Shown: positions 35,371 to 48,489, numbered from the stretch's first letter. The stretch: 64,000 bases of DNA from Hirsutella rhossiliensis (GCF_020360975.1 NW_025408679.1:1-64000), one strand, 5' to 3'. Numbers and translations: made by a program. The notes: a model not told the origin generated them from the letters alone.

Positions 35371-35451
35371 TGTCACGAAAAAGATATGGCCGCCTGTTAG
35401 ATATAAGCGACAGCGTTAATTGACGCATATAGTATACGCGACACACCCCCT

Positions 35452-35927
35452 TGTCGCGAAGCGTGGCCTGATTTCGCAGTTCTCGGAGATATCCCTTAGC
35501 ACGAGGGACCTAGGAAGCTAAAAAACAGGTTTTAAGGAAGGAGCTGAAAGGAGGGGTAGAGAGGAGGGTGGGGGCATAAGGGGAAGCAGAAGTGGCGATA
35601 GCTTCCTATAGAGGTAGCGAGAGATAAGATGGATATGCCGGCAACGGCTAGAAAGGAGGAGAAAAACCGGCAAAAAGCTCGGTAGTTAAAGGGACATTAG
35701 TGGCTTCTTTAAGCAGGATCTTCTTTGTTAATTAAGATGCTAGAAGGGTATAAAGAGGGGCGTTGGATAGAGGAAAGAAGGATAATTAAGGCAATATAAC
35801 AATCACTCCCCTACCGCAATTGCTACTCCCGCAAGAATTAAATCTCTCTGCCCTGCCTATCCGACCCCTTACTTCTAATTTTACCTTCGTGCATTTTTAT
35901 GCACTTCTCGTATCTCTCTTCGCGAGA
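35452..35927 (+). repeat. 5' LTR of Copia C2
   Basis: 476 bp, starts TGTCGCGAAGCGTGG and ends CGCGAGA. It is the least mutated LTR start in the window. Confidence 0.92.
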
Positions 35928-35941
35928 GTTATAAGCCCGGG
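35928..35941 (+). promoter_or_regulatory. Primer-binding site of Copia C2
   Basis: GTTATAAGCCCGGG immediately after the LTR, the same as in C1 and in the TRIM. Confidence 0.65.
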
Positions 35942-36129
35942 AGGAATAGTATTCCTATACCTTCCGGCTACTATAAAAGGCACCTTTCTTATATCCCTCG
36001 TAGCTTTATTTTACCCCTCTTACTAGAAAAGCCGATTTTTAACCGACTTTTCTACCCCCCCTCTTCTTTCGTAATAATAACGAAAATCGACTCCTCTGCC
36101 GTCCCGACGGTCCGTAAGACGATTCTTAT

Positions 36130-39100
36130 AGAGCCCTAAGATTAGGATAAGTAGGTAAAAGAGCTACGGGCTCGTATAGATAGAACTATCTATAATTTGG
36201 TCTTCTCTAATAAGCAGGACCCTCTTAAGCCCCCTCTTCGTCCTAGGGCGACGGACTTTATAGAGGGAGCTACCCTCTTCTCCGAGCTAACCTCTATATA
36301 ACAGAGAGCTTTTTCTGCTACCTTAGGCGACTACGAGAGTCACCGGAAGGAATACCTCTATAAAACGAAGCTACTAACGGCTGCTCGTACGGCGATAACG
36401 GAATCCGTTAGTGCCGTAAAGCTAATCTCTCTTCGAGAAGAAGAGACTCCTAGGCAGTGGCTTTTAAAGCTCGAGACCTTAATAGCTCCCTCGAGAGGGT
36501 ATATAACTAACCGTATTAGGAAGACCTATACGGCACACCTAGGAGCCTTTTCTGCTAGGAACCTGCTAGCTTCTTCGTAGCTAGTTAAGTAGGAAGAAAT
36601 CCTCGAGGAAGCTAACTAATACTTTCTTATAGAAGCTCTTTCCGGCTAGTGGCTACGGGATATATCTCTACTAATAAAGCCTATTAGTAACGGTTACTTA
36701 ACTATCTTTCGAGAGGCTAGCTAGGAACTAGACGAAGAAGCTGCTAGAGTATAATAGTAAGCAGTCTTATTCCTTCGTGGCTAGCACTCGACCTAGACGG
36801 CTCGACCTACTGCCCCTATAGCTGCTATAGCCCCTATTGCTATGGCTCCCGCTGCTGCTGCTGCGGCTGTTGCTCCTTCGCCTCCTCCTCCCTTGAGAGC
36901 CTCAACGCCGTCGTCAACTGCAGCTGCGGCCCCGGCCCCGGCTACGTATCTTGCTCCGGGCCCGGCCCCGGTCCCGTTAGTTAGACCGGCCAGACTAGTC
37001 CCCTAATAGACCTTTTAGTCCGTTAGTCGAAAAATCAGGGAACTAGTCGAAATCGAACCTCGTTAAAATCAGCAATAAGGGGTAAAAAGGGGGGGTTTTT
37101 AAGCAGACCTTCCGGACTAAGACGAGGATTCCTCGAAGAAACAACGTATAAGGAGGAATCGACCTACCTACTAAGCGTGCAAAAAGCCCTATCGGCTAGA
37201 GGACTGCTAGCAGGTCTTCGAGGAAAACCGACCTAAAGGAATTAACCCTTTAAAGAGGCTACGAGAAACAGTATAATAGTCTCTTAAGGAGGACCCCTCG
37301 TTATAGAAGAAGATAGACGAGATTCGGGTTGCTAAGAAATAGCAACTAATAACGCCGCTACTATAAATTCGAGGAAAAATCGTTGGTATAGTAAATCCGG
37401 CCTTCGTCTTCCCTACGGATTAATAAGGCTAAGACTAACCGTTAGAACCCTCCGACTATCCCCTACGAAAATCAGCTATCCTTAACTCTAGTGCTTCCCT
37501 CGATATATATAATATACTCTTACGATTCCGGTCCTTTAAGAAGGCACGAAGGGAATATCTTATTGCCGGGGAATTAACCGTACGGATAGAGGGATACGGA
37601 AGGGTGAATTTCACGATAAAATTACCTAACGGATCTATACGAATTCTTCGAAGAAAAAGGGTAGCTTTTTGCCCTCGATTTTCAACGAGCCTAATTTCCT
37701 TCTGCCTTCTTCGAGAGGAAGGAATCTTCTAGGATACGACGTCTAAGCCTACGAGGCTAGTCTAGAAGAATTAGACTATCGGGCTTATCGAGGAAAAATT
37801 CGGTTAATTTATTCTCGAATTCCGACCTATCTCTAGGAAGGAACCTCTTAAGAAGTTAGCTTTCCCTACTAGGAGGAATAGGTCTACTATAAAGGACCCT
37901 CTTCTAGCAGCCTAAGGAGACGGTATTCTTTAGCACGCACGACTAGGTTACCTAGGCCCCTTAGCTTTATATAAGCTAGGACAATAATAGGGCGTACGAA
38001 TAAGGGGACTAAAGACCGTTAAATGCGAATACTACGGCTAAGGGAAGACTAAGAGACGAATTTCTAGACGGACCCTAATACGGCCGGACCAGCCGTATAA
38101 GGAAATTTAGGTCGACTAGACCGACGTCTCTAGGGATTAGGAAAGCTTCGTTAGGGTAATGTTTTTTATAGACGCCTTTTTAGGGATGGTTTTCCCCTAT
38201 TTCTTACGGACCTACCTAAGTAAGTATAACTAGTCTGCCCTTAGGGACTTCGTTAACTAGATAAAATCCTACTTCGGCTACGAGGTAAAGAAGATACGGT
38301 CTAACGGAGAGCTATTTATAAAGGATATCTTAAATTAGCTTCGAAAAAGGGGCATTTTACCCCTCCCGTTAGCACCGAATACCTAGGCCTAGAACGGAGG
38401 GGCAGAAAGATTAGGGGGTGCTATAATAGAAAGGGCCCGTATAATAAGACTTACTACGAGGCTTCCCTACGACCTTTAGAGGGAAGTCGTTGAGACCGCT
38501 TATTACCTTCGGAACCGGACCCTAAGGACCTAAGGAATAGACTAGAAATCCCCCCTTAAGCTCTTTACAAAGAAGAGGGCCTCGCTAGCCTACCTTCGTG
38601 CCTATAGCTATAAGGCATACGCTATAACTACCGATGTATAGCTAAAAAGGAAGAAGAAAAGAAAGCTTAATCTTAGAGCCTTTATTAGTTACCTCGTTAG
38701 TTATAATTCTATAAATATCTTCCGGATCTAGATTCCTCTTTTACGGAAGGTTATTTCGACTAGGGATATGATTTTCGACGAATCTAGCTTCTTCGACGGA
38801 AAGAGGGATTAATAGCCCCTCTTACTCTCTTAACGTTAGCTAATTTAGAAGATTTAAATCCCCCCTTCCTAACAGTCTTAAGAAGAGGTCCTAGATAAGG
38901 AAACGGAAGAAGAAACCGACGTCGAAGCAGTCGAGGATAACGCCGACTTTAAAGAGGAAGCTGCTAGATTAAATAATCTAGACGAAGAAGGAGACTATAG
39001 GAAAGCAGTAGAGCTAGAATACGCCTACCTCCCTACGCCTCCTCTTACGGAATAAGAAGAAGATCTAGAAGCAGCTTTTTTAGTTAGTCTTCCGTCTCGA

Positions 39101-40960
39101 ACCCTAAGGGGTGGAAAGGCACCTCTCTCGAAGGATTACCCGGCTGCCTTTTTATCCCTGCTTCGAGAAGCAAAGGAAGGTATAGGGCCCGATACGAAAG
39201 AAGACTAGTTTCTCCCCTATTTCGATCGTTTTTCCGACTTCTACCTAACGCTAATAGAAGACGGTTCCCACGGAGCGTTTATAGCAGGCCGGCTCTTTAA
39301 GCTATAGCTATTAGCAAGGAAGGTATATAAAAGAGACCTCACGGACCTACTAGCAAACTAGAAGCAGCTAGAAAAACACCCCTTTAGAGACTAGTTTTTC
39401 TAGGCCTAGAAAGACTACCTAGCCTTATACGAAGAGATAGGGTCTTTTAAAGAGGTCCTTAAGGAAAAGGCAAGAGGAAAACAGGTCCTTAGCTATAAGT
39501 AGGTCTTTATCTATAAGACTAATAAACACGGCTTCCTTTAAAAGTATAAAGCCCGGCTAGTTGTCTATAGGAATTAATAGGAAAAAGGGGATCTTCCTAC
39601 TAGGGCAACTACCCTAGTAGGGATATCTTTTCGGACCCTTATAGCTATAGTAGCAGAATTCGACCTCGAGCTCGATTAGATAGATATAGTTAACGCCTTT
39701 ATTAACTGCCTACTCGAGGAAGAAGAAGTTATCTATATACGCCTTCTACTAGGCTTCTAATAGCTAGGAAAGGTTCTACGGCTTAGGAAAGCTCTATACG
39801 GACTACGAAGATCACTACTTCTTTAGCAATAGCATTTAATAGGTTCCCTCGAAGCCCTAGGCTTTACGAAAGTCCCTTAGGAACCGTGTATAATATAGAA
39901 GGGTAAAATCACGGTCTTCTTCTACGTCGACGATATTATCTAAGCGTACCTAAAAGAGGAAGAAGCTGCTGCTAAGGAGGCTATACGAGGCCTATAATAA
40001 AGGTATAAGATAATAAGGCTAGGGGAGCTAAAGTGGTTCCTAGGGATACGAATCCTTCGGAATAGGTCCTAACGGACTATCTAGCTTACCTAGGACGCCT
40101 ATATCGATAAGGTCGCTTATAAATTCCTCCCTAAATCCCTCGATAAGAAGCTTCCCTCTACGCCTATATTAGACGAAGAGCTTTTGCCTAATCCGTCCTT
40201 TTAAGCTAGGGAGTAAGAGAAATACTAATATTAATAGAAGGTAGGCTCCCTGCTTTTTTCAGCTATTTCTACTAGACCGGATATCTCTTTTACGGTCTCC
40301 CGGCTAGCTAGGCATAACTAGAATCCTAGCCCTAGGCATTAAGAAGCAGCAGACAGAGCTATCCTTTATCTCTATTTAACGAGATTATATAGTCTACGCC
40401 TAGGAGGGCAGGGAAGGAAACAAGCTACCGAAATCTTCCTTTATTCGAGCGATTCGTCCTTTACGGACAATTCCTTAGACAGAAAGAGCTTATAAGGGTA
40501 TATTATGTCCCTTTTTAGAGGAACTATTGCTTAGAGAGCTTCGAAGCAGGCTACCGTTACGACTTCTAGTATAGAGGCAGAGCTACTAGCTCTTTTAGAA
40601 GCGTTAAAAGAAGCGATTTTCCTTAGCCGGCTGCTAATAGCGTTATAACTGCAAATTCCGACCCTATTAGCTATAGAATGCGATAATACGTAGACTATAC
40701 GAATTCTTACGGAAAACAGTAAGTTATCGACCCGGCTATAGCATATCGATATCTACTAGCATTAGTTACGCTAAGAGGTCTAAAGGGGACTTATTTCCGT
40801 CCGTTAGGTTCTAACGGCATCGATGAAAGCCGACGGTCTTACGAAGCCCCTGCCGAAGCAGAAGCTAGCTATCTTCTTATAGCAAATTAAGCTAGAAGAC
40901 GTTCGAGAGAAGCTATCCTTAGAGGCCCGCCTTAAGAGTCTACGAGAGGAGCTAATGGCC
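36130..40960 (+). pseudogene. Copia C2 gag-pol with RIP stops
   Basis: Collinear with C1 gag-pol: gag (about 36130-37200), integrase with a GGAERLGGAIIERA-like segment (about 38380-38450), RT with YVDD (39923-39934), and RNase H with SIEAELLALLEALKEA (about 40570-40640) and ECDNT. Many Trp, Gln and Arg codons are stops, so no protein can be made. The order and lengths allow the family consensus to be recognised by comparing copies. Confidence 0.88.
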
Positions 40961-41230
40961 CGTACGAGAAGGTGACGTCTATAGCCGAAGAAAAGGAAGA
41001 GGTTTTTCCCTTTAGAGGGCCCCCTATTTTAATTGGGTTTTCCCCCCTTTCTTATAGGACTTTCCCCTCTTTAGGCCCCTTTTCCTTAAGTAGGTCTAAA
41101 AGAGCCTAGGGACCCGAAAGGGCCCCTACTTTCCTCGAGTAAAGGGAGAAGTATAGAGCTAAGAACCTCCTCTATACGCTTACTAGCCCGAAGCCGTATT
41201 AGCTATGCCCTTAAGGGGCAGGCTATAGCT

Positions 41231-41715
41231 AAGGGGGTGTGTCGCGAAGCGTGGCCTAATTTCGTAGTTCTCGGAGATATCCCTTAGTACGAGGGACCTA
41301 GGAAGCTAAAAAACAGGTTTTAAGGAAGGAGCTAAAAGGAGGTGCAGAGAGGAGGGTAGGGGCATAAGGGGAAGCAGAAGTACCGATAGCTTCCTATAGA
41401 GGTAGCGAGAGATAAGACGGATATGCCGGCAACGGCTAGAAAGGAGGAGAAAAACCGGCAAAAAGCTCGGTAGTTAAAGGTACATTAGTAGCTTCTTTAA
41501 GCAGGATCTTCTTTGTTAATTAAGATGCTAGAAGGGTATAAAGAGGGGCGTTAGATAGAGGAAAGAAGGATAATTAAGGCAATATAACAATTACTCCCTT
41601 GCCGCAATTGCTGCTCCCGTAAGAATTAAATCTCTCTGCCCTGCCTATCCGACCCCTTACTTCTAATTTCACCTTCGTGCATTTTTATACACTTCTCGCA
41701 TCTCTCTTTATAAGA
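41231..41715 (+). repeat. Polypurine tract and 3' LTR of Copia C2
   Basis: AAGGGGGTG at 41231-41239 precedes a 476-bp LTR (41240-41715) of the same length as the 5' LTR. The insert ends with GTTAA (41716-41720), matching 35065-35069. Confidence 0.9.
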
Positions 41716-43950
41716 GTTAAAGCTATAATTATACTATCTTACTTAAATTAAGCTATTAGTAAAAGAGAATTTAGTTTCCTAGACTAATTTTAGAGATATA
41801 AAAGCCTATATAAGTAAAAGCTAAGGAATCTAAACGTAAGTAATATAAGAAAAGAAGTAGGAAGGATATTAGTTATTATAATTATAGATAATATATAATA
41901 AAGCAATATATATAATTAGATAATCTATATAATTATAATAAGGATTAATACTTATAAAGGAAAAAGATAAAGAGTTAAAGAGGATATAAAAGAAATCGAG
42001 ATAATAAAAATAGTAAAAACTAGCTTAAAGATTATCCTTATATACTATAGATATAAAGTAGATCTAGATAAGTAGTTTAATAGACTTATAGATAAAATCG
42101 TCGAAGAAATTATATATAAAAGAATCTTAATCCCTTTAAATTACTTAATTAACTTTATTCCCTAACTAAGTAAGAAACTTAGTATAAGATGTATATATAT
42201 AGCCTAAGGTATAGAAAATACTAAATTCTAGACCTTAAAGAACGTAAAGAGTAATATAAGACCTTATAAAGCTACGATAATAGTTATAAAAGTAGCTAAA
42301 GATAATATAAAGAGTAGTTTACTCCTTCTTAAATATCTATAAGGAAAACTTATAGTAGCTTTAGTATAAGTTAAAGAATAAAATAAAGAATACTAGGTCG
42401 AACCTATTAAGCTTACTTACCTTACTTATAAAGAATTAAATTATAAGTGCTTTAAAGTCTAATAAGTATTAAAGGAAGTTAGGTTTATAACTAATATAAT
42501 TAGCGTAACGTAACTAGCCTAAGGACTATTTAATTAATAAACTCTAAAGGTAATAAGACTAAGGAAAAACGAATTTATTATATAGGAAGTAGTACTCTTA
42601 ATAAGAAACTAAGAGATAACTTTAAAGGACCTTATAGCGATTCTTATAATATATATAAATATAGTCCTTATACCCTTCCGCTCACTTAAGTATATATAAG
42701 ACCTACCCTATATTTAAGTATAGCTTAGTAGCTAGAAAGCTAAAGTTCTAAGTACTTTAATTAATACTAGGTTTAAAGGAAACCTTATTATTAAAAGATA
42801 TATAACTATATATAGGCTTAAAATCCTATTAATAAGAGTATTAATAACGGCGTATACTAGGTCCCTTATAGATATAGTTAGGGAGGTAGAGACTAATCTC
42901 TATCTAAGTATAGCCTAGATATTAATCTATTTTTATATTACGCTAAATAGAGTCTTAGTCCCTTTTATCTTAGGTATACTATTTATTAGAGCCGTACGTA
43001 TATTATTTAATTATTAATTAAGGAATAGCGATATATAGGTTAAATATTAAATCGGTACTATCTAAGTAGTTATATTAGCGGTAGGAGCTATTAAATAAAA
43101 GCTTTTAGATAAGGTCGATATAGTAAAATCTTTTTATACTATAACCTTAATAGTTAATAAAGATATATATAAAAGACTAAAGCTTAAGGAAACTATATAC
43201 GAAATAGCTACCTAGCTCCTAAGAATTCTTTTTAGGCTTTAGTAATAGAAGTTAAAGAAGATAACCTAGGAGCTACCTAATAATTATAAAGAGAATCCCT
43301 TATAGATACCTTAATAGCCGAGACTCTCTTACTAAGAAGTAAGATCCTTAGTTATAGAGGGGGCGCTAACTAAGTCCTTAACCTAGCCTATACTAATATA
43401 AATAAGCCCTTAATAGTACTAGTATAATAGTAATTAATTATAGATAAAGGAGATAAAGCGATTCTAGTTATTAGATCTAAAATAGTAAAAGAGATTATTA
43501 AAGTTATAGTTATAAAGGCTATAAGAGAATTTAAGAAAAATATTATTAGAGCTAGAAAGAAGTTTAAAAAGATCTAAAAGGTTAAAGTTAAGATAGGGAG
43601 GAAACGACCTATTAAATTATATAATCTAAGAGTTAATACTATCTTTAAAAGAAAAGTAAATAAGATTAACCTAATTAATAATACTTTATTAAACGGCTTA
43701 ATATTAAAAGGGGACCTTAACTAAAAAAGGACTAAATAAAATACTATTAAAGATAAGATATAGCCTAGACCCTACTTTAAAATACTTAATAGGAAAGTTC
43801 TTAAGTATATAAAAAGGAAAGCGGCTTTTAAGGGCTTTCTTATAAAGGTAGAAATCTAGATCTTCGATAGTATTTTATTTAATAAGGAAGTAGCGTTATC
43901 CTAGGACTTTATAAAAAGAGGTAAAGTCGACCTAGTTATAGCCCCCTTAT
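41716..43950 (+). mobile_element. Gypsy family X copy 1, segment c (protease region)
   Basis: Collinear with about 56054-58286 of copy 2. It carries a long plus-strand frame with RIP stops, including a retropepsin-like region (VREVETNLYLSIA near 42880 and a VPFILGILFI-like stretch near 42960). It ends where Copia C3 begins, after CCCCCTTAT. Confidence 0.8.
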
Positions 43951-46411
43951 TCTCGCAAAGAGAGATATAAGAAGTATATAAAAATGCACGAAGGTAAAAT
44001 TAAAAGTAAGGGGTCGGATAGGCAAGGTAGAGAGATTTAATTCTTACGGGAGCAGCAATTGCGGTAGGGGAGTAATTATTATATTGCCTTAATTATCCTT
44101 CTTTCCTCTATCTAACGCCCCTCTTTATACCTATCTACTATCTTAATTAATAAAGAAGATCCTGCTTAAAGAAGCTACTAATATCCTTTTAACTACCGAG
44201 CTTTTTACCGGTTTTTTCCCCTCCTTTCTAGCCGTTGCCGGCATATCCGTCTTATCTCTCGCTACCTCTATAAGAAGCTATCGCTACTTCTACTTCCCCT
44301 CTTACCCCTACCCTCCTCTCTATACCTCCTTTTAGCTCCTTCCTTAAAACCTGTTTTTTAGCTTCCTAGGTCCCTTATGCTAAGGGATATCTCCGAGAAC
44401 TACGAAATTAGGCCACGCTTCGCGACATACCCCCTTAGCTATAGCCTGCCCCTTAAGGGCATAGCTAATACGGCTTCGGGCTAGTAAGCGTATAGAGGAG
44501 GTTCTTAGCTCTATACTTCTCCCTTTACTCGAGGAAAGCAAGGGCCCTTTCGGGTCCCTAGGCTCTTTTAGATCTACTTAAGGAAAAGGGGCCTAAAGAG
44601 GGGAAAGTCCTATAAGAAAAGGGGGAAAAACCTAATTAAAATAAGGGGCCCTCTAAAGGGAAAAGCCTCTTCCTTTTCTTCGGCTATAGACGTTACCTTC
44701 TCGTACGTGCTATTAGCTCCTCTTATAGACTCTTAAGGCGGGCCTCTAAGGATAGCTTCTCTCGAACGTCTTCTAGCCCTATTTACTATAAAAAGACAGC
44801 TAGCTTCTACTTCGGTAAGGGCTTTATAAGACCGTTGGCTTTTATTAATACCGTTAGAACCTAACGGACGGAAATAAGTCCCCTTTAGACCTCTTAGCGT
44901 AACTAATACTAGTAAATATCGATATACTATAGCTAGGTCGATAGCTTGCTATTTTCCTCTATAAGAATCCGTATAGTCTATGTATTATTATATTCTATAG
45001 CTAACGGGGACGTAATTTATAGTCGTAACGATATTAGTAGCCGGCTAAGGAAAATCGCTTCTTTTAACGCTTTTAAAAGAGCTAGTAGCTCTGCCTCTAT
45101 ACTCGAAGTTATAATAGTAGCTTATTTCGAAGCTCTCTAAGTAATAGTTCCTTTAAAAAGGGATATAATATACCCCTATAAGCTCTTTCTATCTAAGGAA
45201 TTATCTATAAAGGACGAATCGCTCGAATAAAGGAAGATTTCTATAGCTTGTTTCTTCCTTTCTAGCCCTCTTAGGCGTAGACTATATAATCTCGTTAAAT
45301 AGAGATAAAGGATAGCTCTATCTACTACTTCTTAATGCCTAGGGCTAGGATTCTAGTTATGCCTAGCTAGCCGGGAGACTATAAAAGAGATATCCGGTCT
45401 AGTAAAAATAGCTAAAAAAATCAAGGAGCCTACCTTTTATTAATATTAGTGTTTCTCTTACTCCCTAGCTTAAAAGGACGGATTAGGTAAAAGCTCTTCG
45501 TCTAATATAGGCGTAGAGGGAAGCTTCTTATCGAGGGATTTAGGGAGGAATTTATAAGCGACCTTATCGATATAGGCGTCTTAGGTAAGCTAGATTATCT
45601 ATTAGGACCTATTCCTAAGGATTCGTATCCCTAGGAACTACTTTAGCTCCCCTAGCTTAGTTATCTTATACCTTTATTATAGGCCTTATATAGCCTCCCT
45701 AGTAGTAGCTTCTTCCTCTTTTAGGTAAGCCTAGATAATATCGTCGACGTAGAAGAAGACCGTGATTTTACCCTTCTATATTATATACGGTTCCTAAGGG
45801 ACTTTCTTAAAGCCTAGGGCTTTAAGGGAACCTATTAAATGCTATTACTAAAGAAGGGGTAATCTTCGTAGTCCGTATAGAGCTTTCCTAAGCCATAGAA
45901 CCTTTCCTAGCTATTAAAAGCCTAGTAGAAGGCGTATATAGATAACTTCTTCTTCCTTAAGAGGGTAGTTAATAAAGGCGTTAACTATATCTATCTATTC
46001 GAGCTCGAGGTCGAATTCTGCTACTATAGCTATAAGGGTCCGAAAAGATATCCCTACTAAGGTAGTTGCCCTAGTAGGTAGATCCCCTTTTTCCTATTAA
46101 TTCCTATAGATAACTAGCCGGGCTTTATACTTTTAAAGGAAGCTATATTTATTAGTCTTATAGATAAAGACCTACTTATAGCTAAGGACCTATTTTCCTC
46201 TTACCTTTCCTTAAGGACCTCTTTAAAAGACCCTATCTCTTTATATAAGGCTAGGTAGTCTTTCTAGGCCTAGAAAAACTAGTCTCTAAAGGGGTGTCTT
46301 TCTAGCTGCTTCTAGTTTACTAGTAGGTCCGGGAGGTCTCTTTTATATACCTTCCTTACTAATATTAGCTTAATAGCCGGCCTACTATAAACGCTTTATA
46401 GGAACCGTCTT
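43951..46411 (-). mobile_element. Copia C3, inverted and 5'-truncated
   Basis: The minus-strand element enters from its 3' LTR (43951-44427, 477 bp, ending CGCGACA). The 3' untranslated part with TACCCCCTTAGC (polypurine reversed), RNase H and RT (YVDD codons at 45740-45751 on the minus strand) follow. It stops at about 46411, at a point corresponding to the region before RT, where unrelated sequence begins. No second LTR is present. The 64-residue open frame at 44946-45140 is an antisense shadow of RNase H. Confidence 0.9.
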
Positions 46412-47690
46412 CTATAAACGCTAAGATACTCGAGATCGTCGCTATTATTACTAGTATAAAGTACCTCCTTACCTATTTAAAGATATTTAAGGCCGCTACT
46501 ATAGAGGAGCGCGAGGCCTCTAGTATACTAAGAACTTATAAGTTTAGAGAGACCCTTAAGCGTACCCTAGCTAAGACCGGAGGATCTAATATAGTAGACC
46601 TTATATTTAACGAGCTATTAAGGAACCTATTTACTAAACGCCTACCCGCCGCCGCCGCGGCCCTACCCTTTACTCCCTTTAAGCGGGCTAACTTATTCGC
46701 TAAGGAATAGGCCCTAATACCGGTTTAATAAAAGCTTAACCCCTTCTAGGTTCTAAGCCGCGGAAAGCCTAGACTATTCCCTATTATACCTTTTATAGTA
46801 TACTATAATAACCTAGGCGATACCGACGGCTATATAGGTATTATTTACTCTAGGTTAGAAGCGCTAGTCTATAGAGCCCTAAACGCGGCCGTAATCTAGG
46901 TAAATCTATTCGCTACTATCTATAAGGAGGCTAACGCCGACCTCTCGCTTAGCTAGTACGCTGCCCTCGCCGGAGTACCTACTAGCTTTATTTATCGGTT
47001 CGCGTTCGCCGCTTACCTCTTAGACGACTCGCCTAAGCTTACTATAGCTTACTAAAGAGCCGCCCGCGTTAGCCCCCTATATACGCTAGTCGTGGCCCGC
47101 CCTTATATAGCTAATATAATAGCCTATTTTAACTTATTAGACTAAAAGTTTACTAACGCGTACTTAGGCGGATTCTAGAACCTAGGCCTAACTATATAGG
47201 TATTAGTAGTAGTAATCTATAACTAAATTCTAGCCTCTCGCGATAGACTAGCTATAATACTCTTAGTAGAACCGGCTCTAAATAACGCTTATAGCGTGCC
47301 TATCTATAAAGCCTCCGATATATAGGATGCCCCGGCTAACGTACCGGTAGGCCCTAAGGAACTAATAAAGGAGGAGGCTAAGGAGGAAATCCCCCGCCCT
47401 ACCCTTACCCCTATAGCGTAAGACGGTCGGTTACTAGGTTAGCCTTATAGTATTCCTAGCCCTATTTATTTTATTACTAGCTTAGCTATAGAGCGCCCTT
47501 AGTTATAATTAGTTTTCCTTAGCTTAGCTATACTACGCCCCTAGCCCTACTTATTTATTACCTTAGTTTTGCTACTTAGCGTCCCTAGTCTTAGTAGTAT
47601 TTTACTCTTAGCTTAGCCGCCTCGCGCCCTTAGTATTAGTTATACTAGGTTACGTTCTAGATAAAAGATAAGTTATTCTTTATACTAACC
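46412..47690 (+). pseudogene. RIP-degraded gag-like open frame, family unknown
   Basis: A plus frame with relatively few stops reads NAKILEIVAIITSIKYLLTY, LKRTLAKTGGSNIVDLIFNE, AFAAYLLDDSPKL and AYLGGF*NLGLTI, ending in an Ala/Pro/Glu-rich stretch. The length, the helix-rich character and the position among LTR elements suggest a gag-type protein, but I recognise no diagnostic motif. It could belong to family X or to another element. Its left edge is the C3 breakpoint. Confidence 0.4.
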
Positions 47691-48489
47691 TTAGAAATCT
47701 ATATAACTTTACTACGATTTCCTATTAACGCGACTCTTACTTAAATACTATAGGAGACTAATAAAGATATTAGTTAATTTTTTCGCCCTAGGTATTTATT
47801 ATAGGATACCCTATAGTCGATAATCTAGGTACCTATAATAATATCGGCTTCCCTCCTTAAGGCTCCTCGTAAAAGAAGGACTATAGAAGCTACTAGGTAA
47901 ACTCTAGGAAATTACCTAGAAATCCTAGAAATAATAACTAAGTAGATTATATAGATATTCTATAGAGATTTCCCCTAGGGATATATTATATAGGAAATAT
48001 ACTACGATTTCCTAAGTAATACTAGTTCCTTAAGGATTATATTAATATTTCCTTAAGAAGTTGCTATAGGGATATAGCGGGGAAATTATAAAGAAATACC
48101 TATACTTACTTAAGGAAAATATTAAGAAATACCGCTAATACGCCGTACTACCGTCGTACGATTATAAGGTTAAGATATTACTTAGTTAAAGCCCTAAGTA
48201 AGGTCCTACGCTCGCTATAGTATGTATAGAAGATAGAGAACCTACTAGATCTTAGGTAGGTAGAGAAGAATATAGATAGTTATTACTACTCTTACTTTAA
48301 CTTATAAGACTAGTAGCTAGTCTATATTTAATATATATAATAATATATAGTAGCTAGTCTATATAATACGTTTAATTATATATAGTAGCTAGTCTATTTA
48401 ATTACCTATTAGACCTATACCGGATCTAGGTAAACGGTAACGTTAATATACTAGCCCTATACTAAGGGACTAGTATATAATACTTTAGT
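47691..48489. repeat. AT-rich repeat stretch with short tandem units
   Basis: AGTAGCTAGTCTAT recurs several times between 48308 and 48400, and TACTACGATTTCCT occurs at about 47707 and 47998. It has no coding motif and may be a decayed LTR. Confidence 0.4.

Larger units (their letters stand above)
35070..35443 (-). mobile_element. Miniature LTR retrotransposon (TRIM) with tRNA-like core
   Basis: 374 bp, non-coding. It has two 73-bp terminal direct repeats (35070-35142, 35371-35443) that differ at five positions, all TG/CA-to-TA transitions. Read on the minus strand: LTR TGTCGCGTATAC...CGTGACA, a primer-binding site GTTATAAGCCCGGG, about 200 bp with A-box-like and B-box-like promoter motifs, a polypurine AAGGGGGTG, and the second LTR. 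The LTR start TGTCGCG, the primer site and the purine tract match those of the Copia family around it, so it is probably a parasite of Copia proteins. No reading frame is expected in such an element. A second, more degraded copy lies at 59779-60076. Confidence 0.85.
35452..41715 (+). mobile_element. Ty1/Copia element C2, full length
   Basis: 6,264 bp with two 476-bp LTRs (35452-35927, 41240-41715), primer site (35928), gag, integrase, RT and RNase H in Copia order, and polypurine AAGGGGG before the 3' LTR. It is the best reference copy of the family, although its frames carry RIP stops. The YVDD of RT is intact (39923-39934). It is joined on the left, head to head, to the TRIM through an 8-bp CACCCCCT. 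The pair together is flanked by GTTAA, so they appear to have integrated as one unit. Confidence 0.93.

Noticed and set aside
35192..35446. 84-residue minus-strand open frame
   Set aside because: It spans both an LTR and the internal region of the TRIM, including the primer site and B box, so it is a chance frame in a non-coding element.
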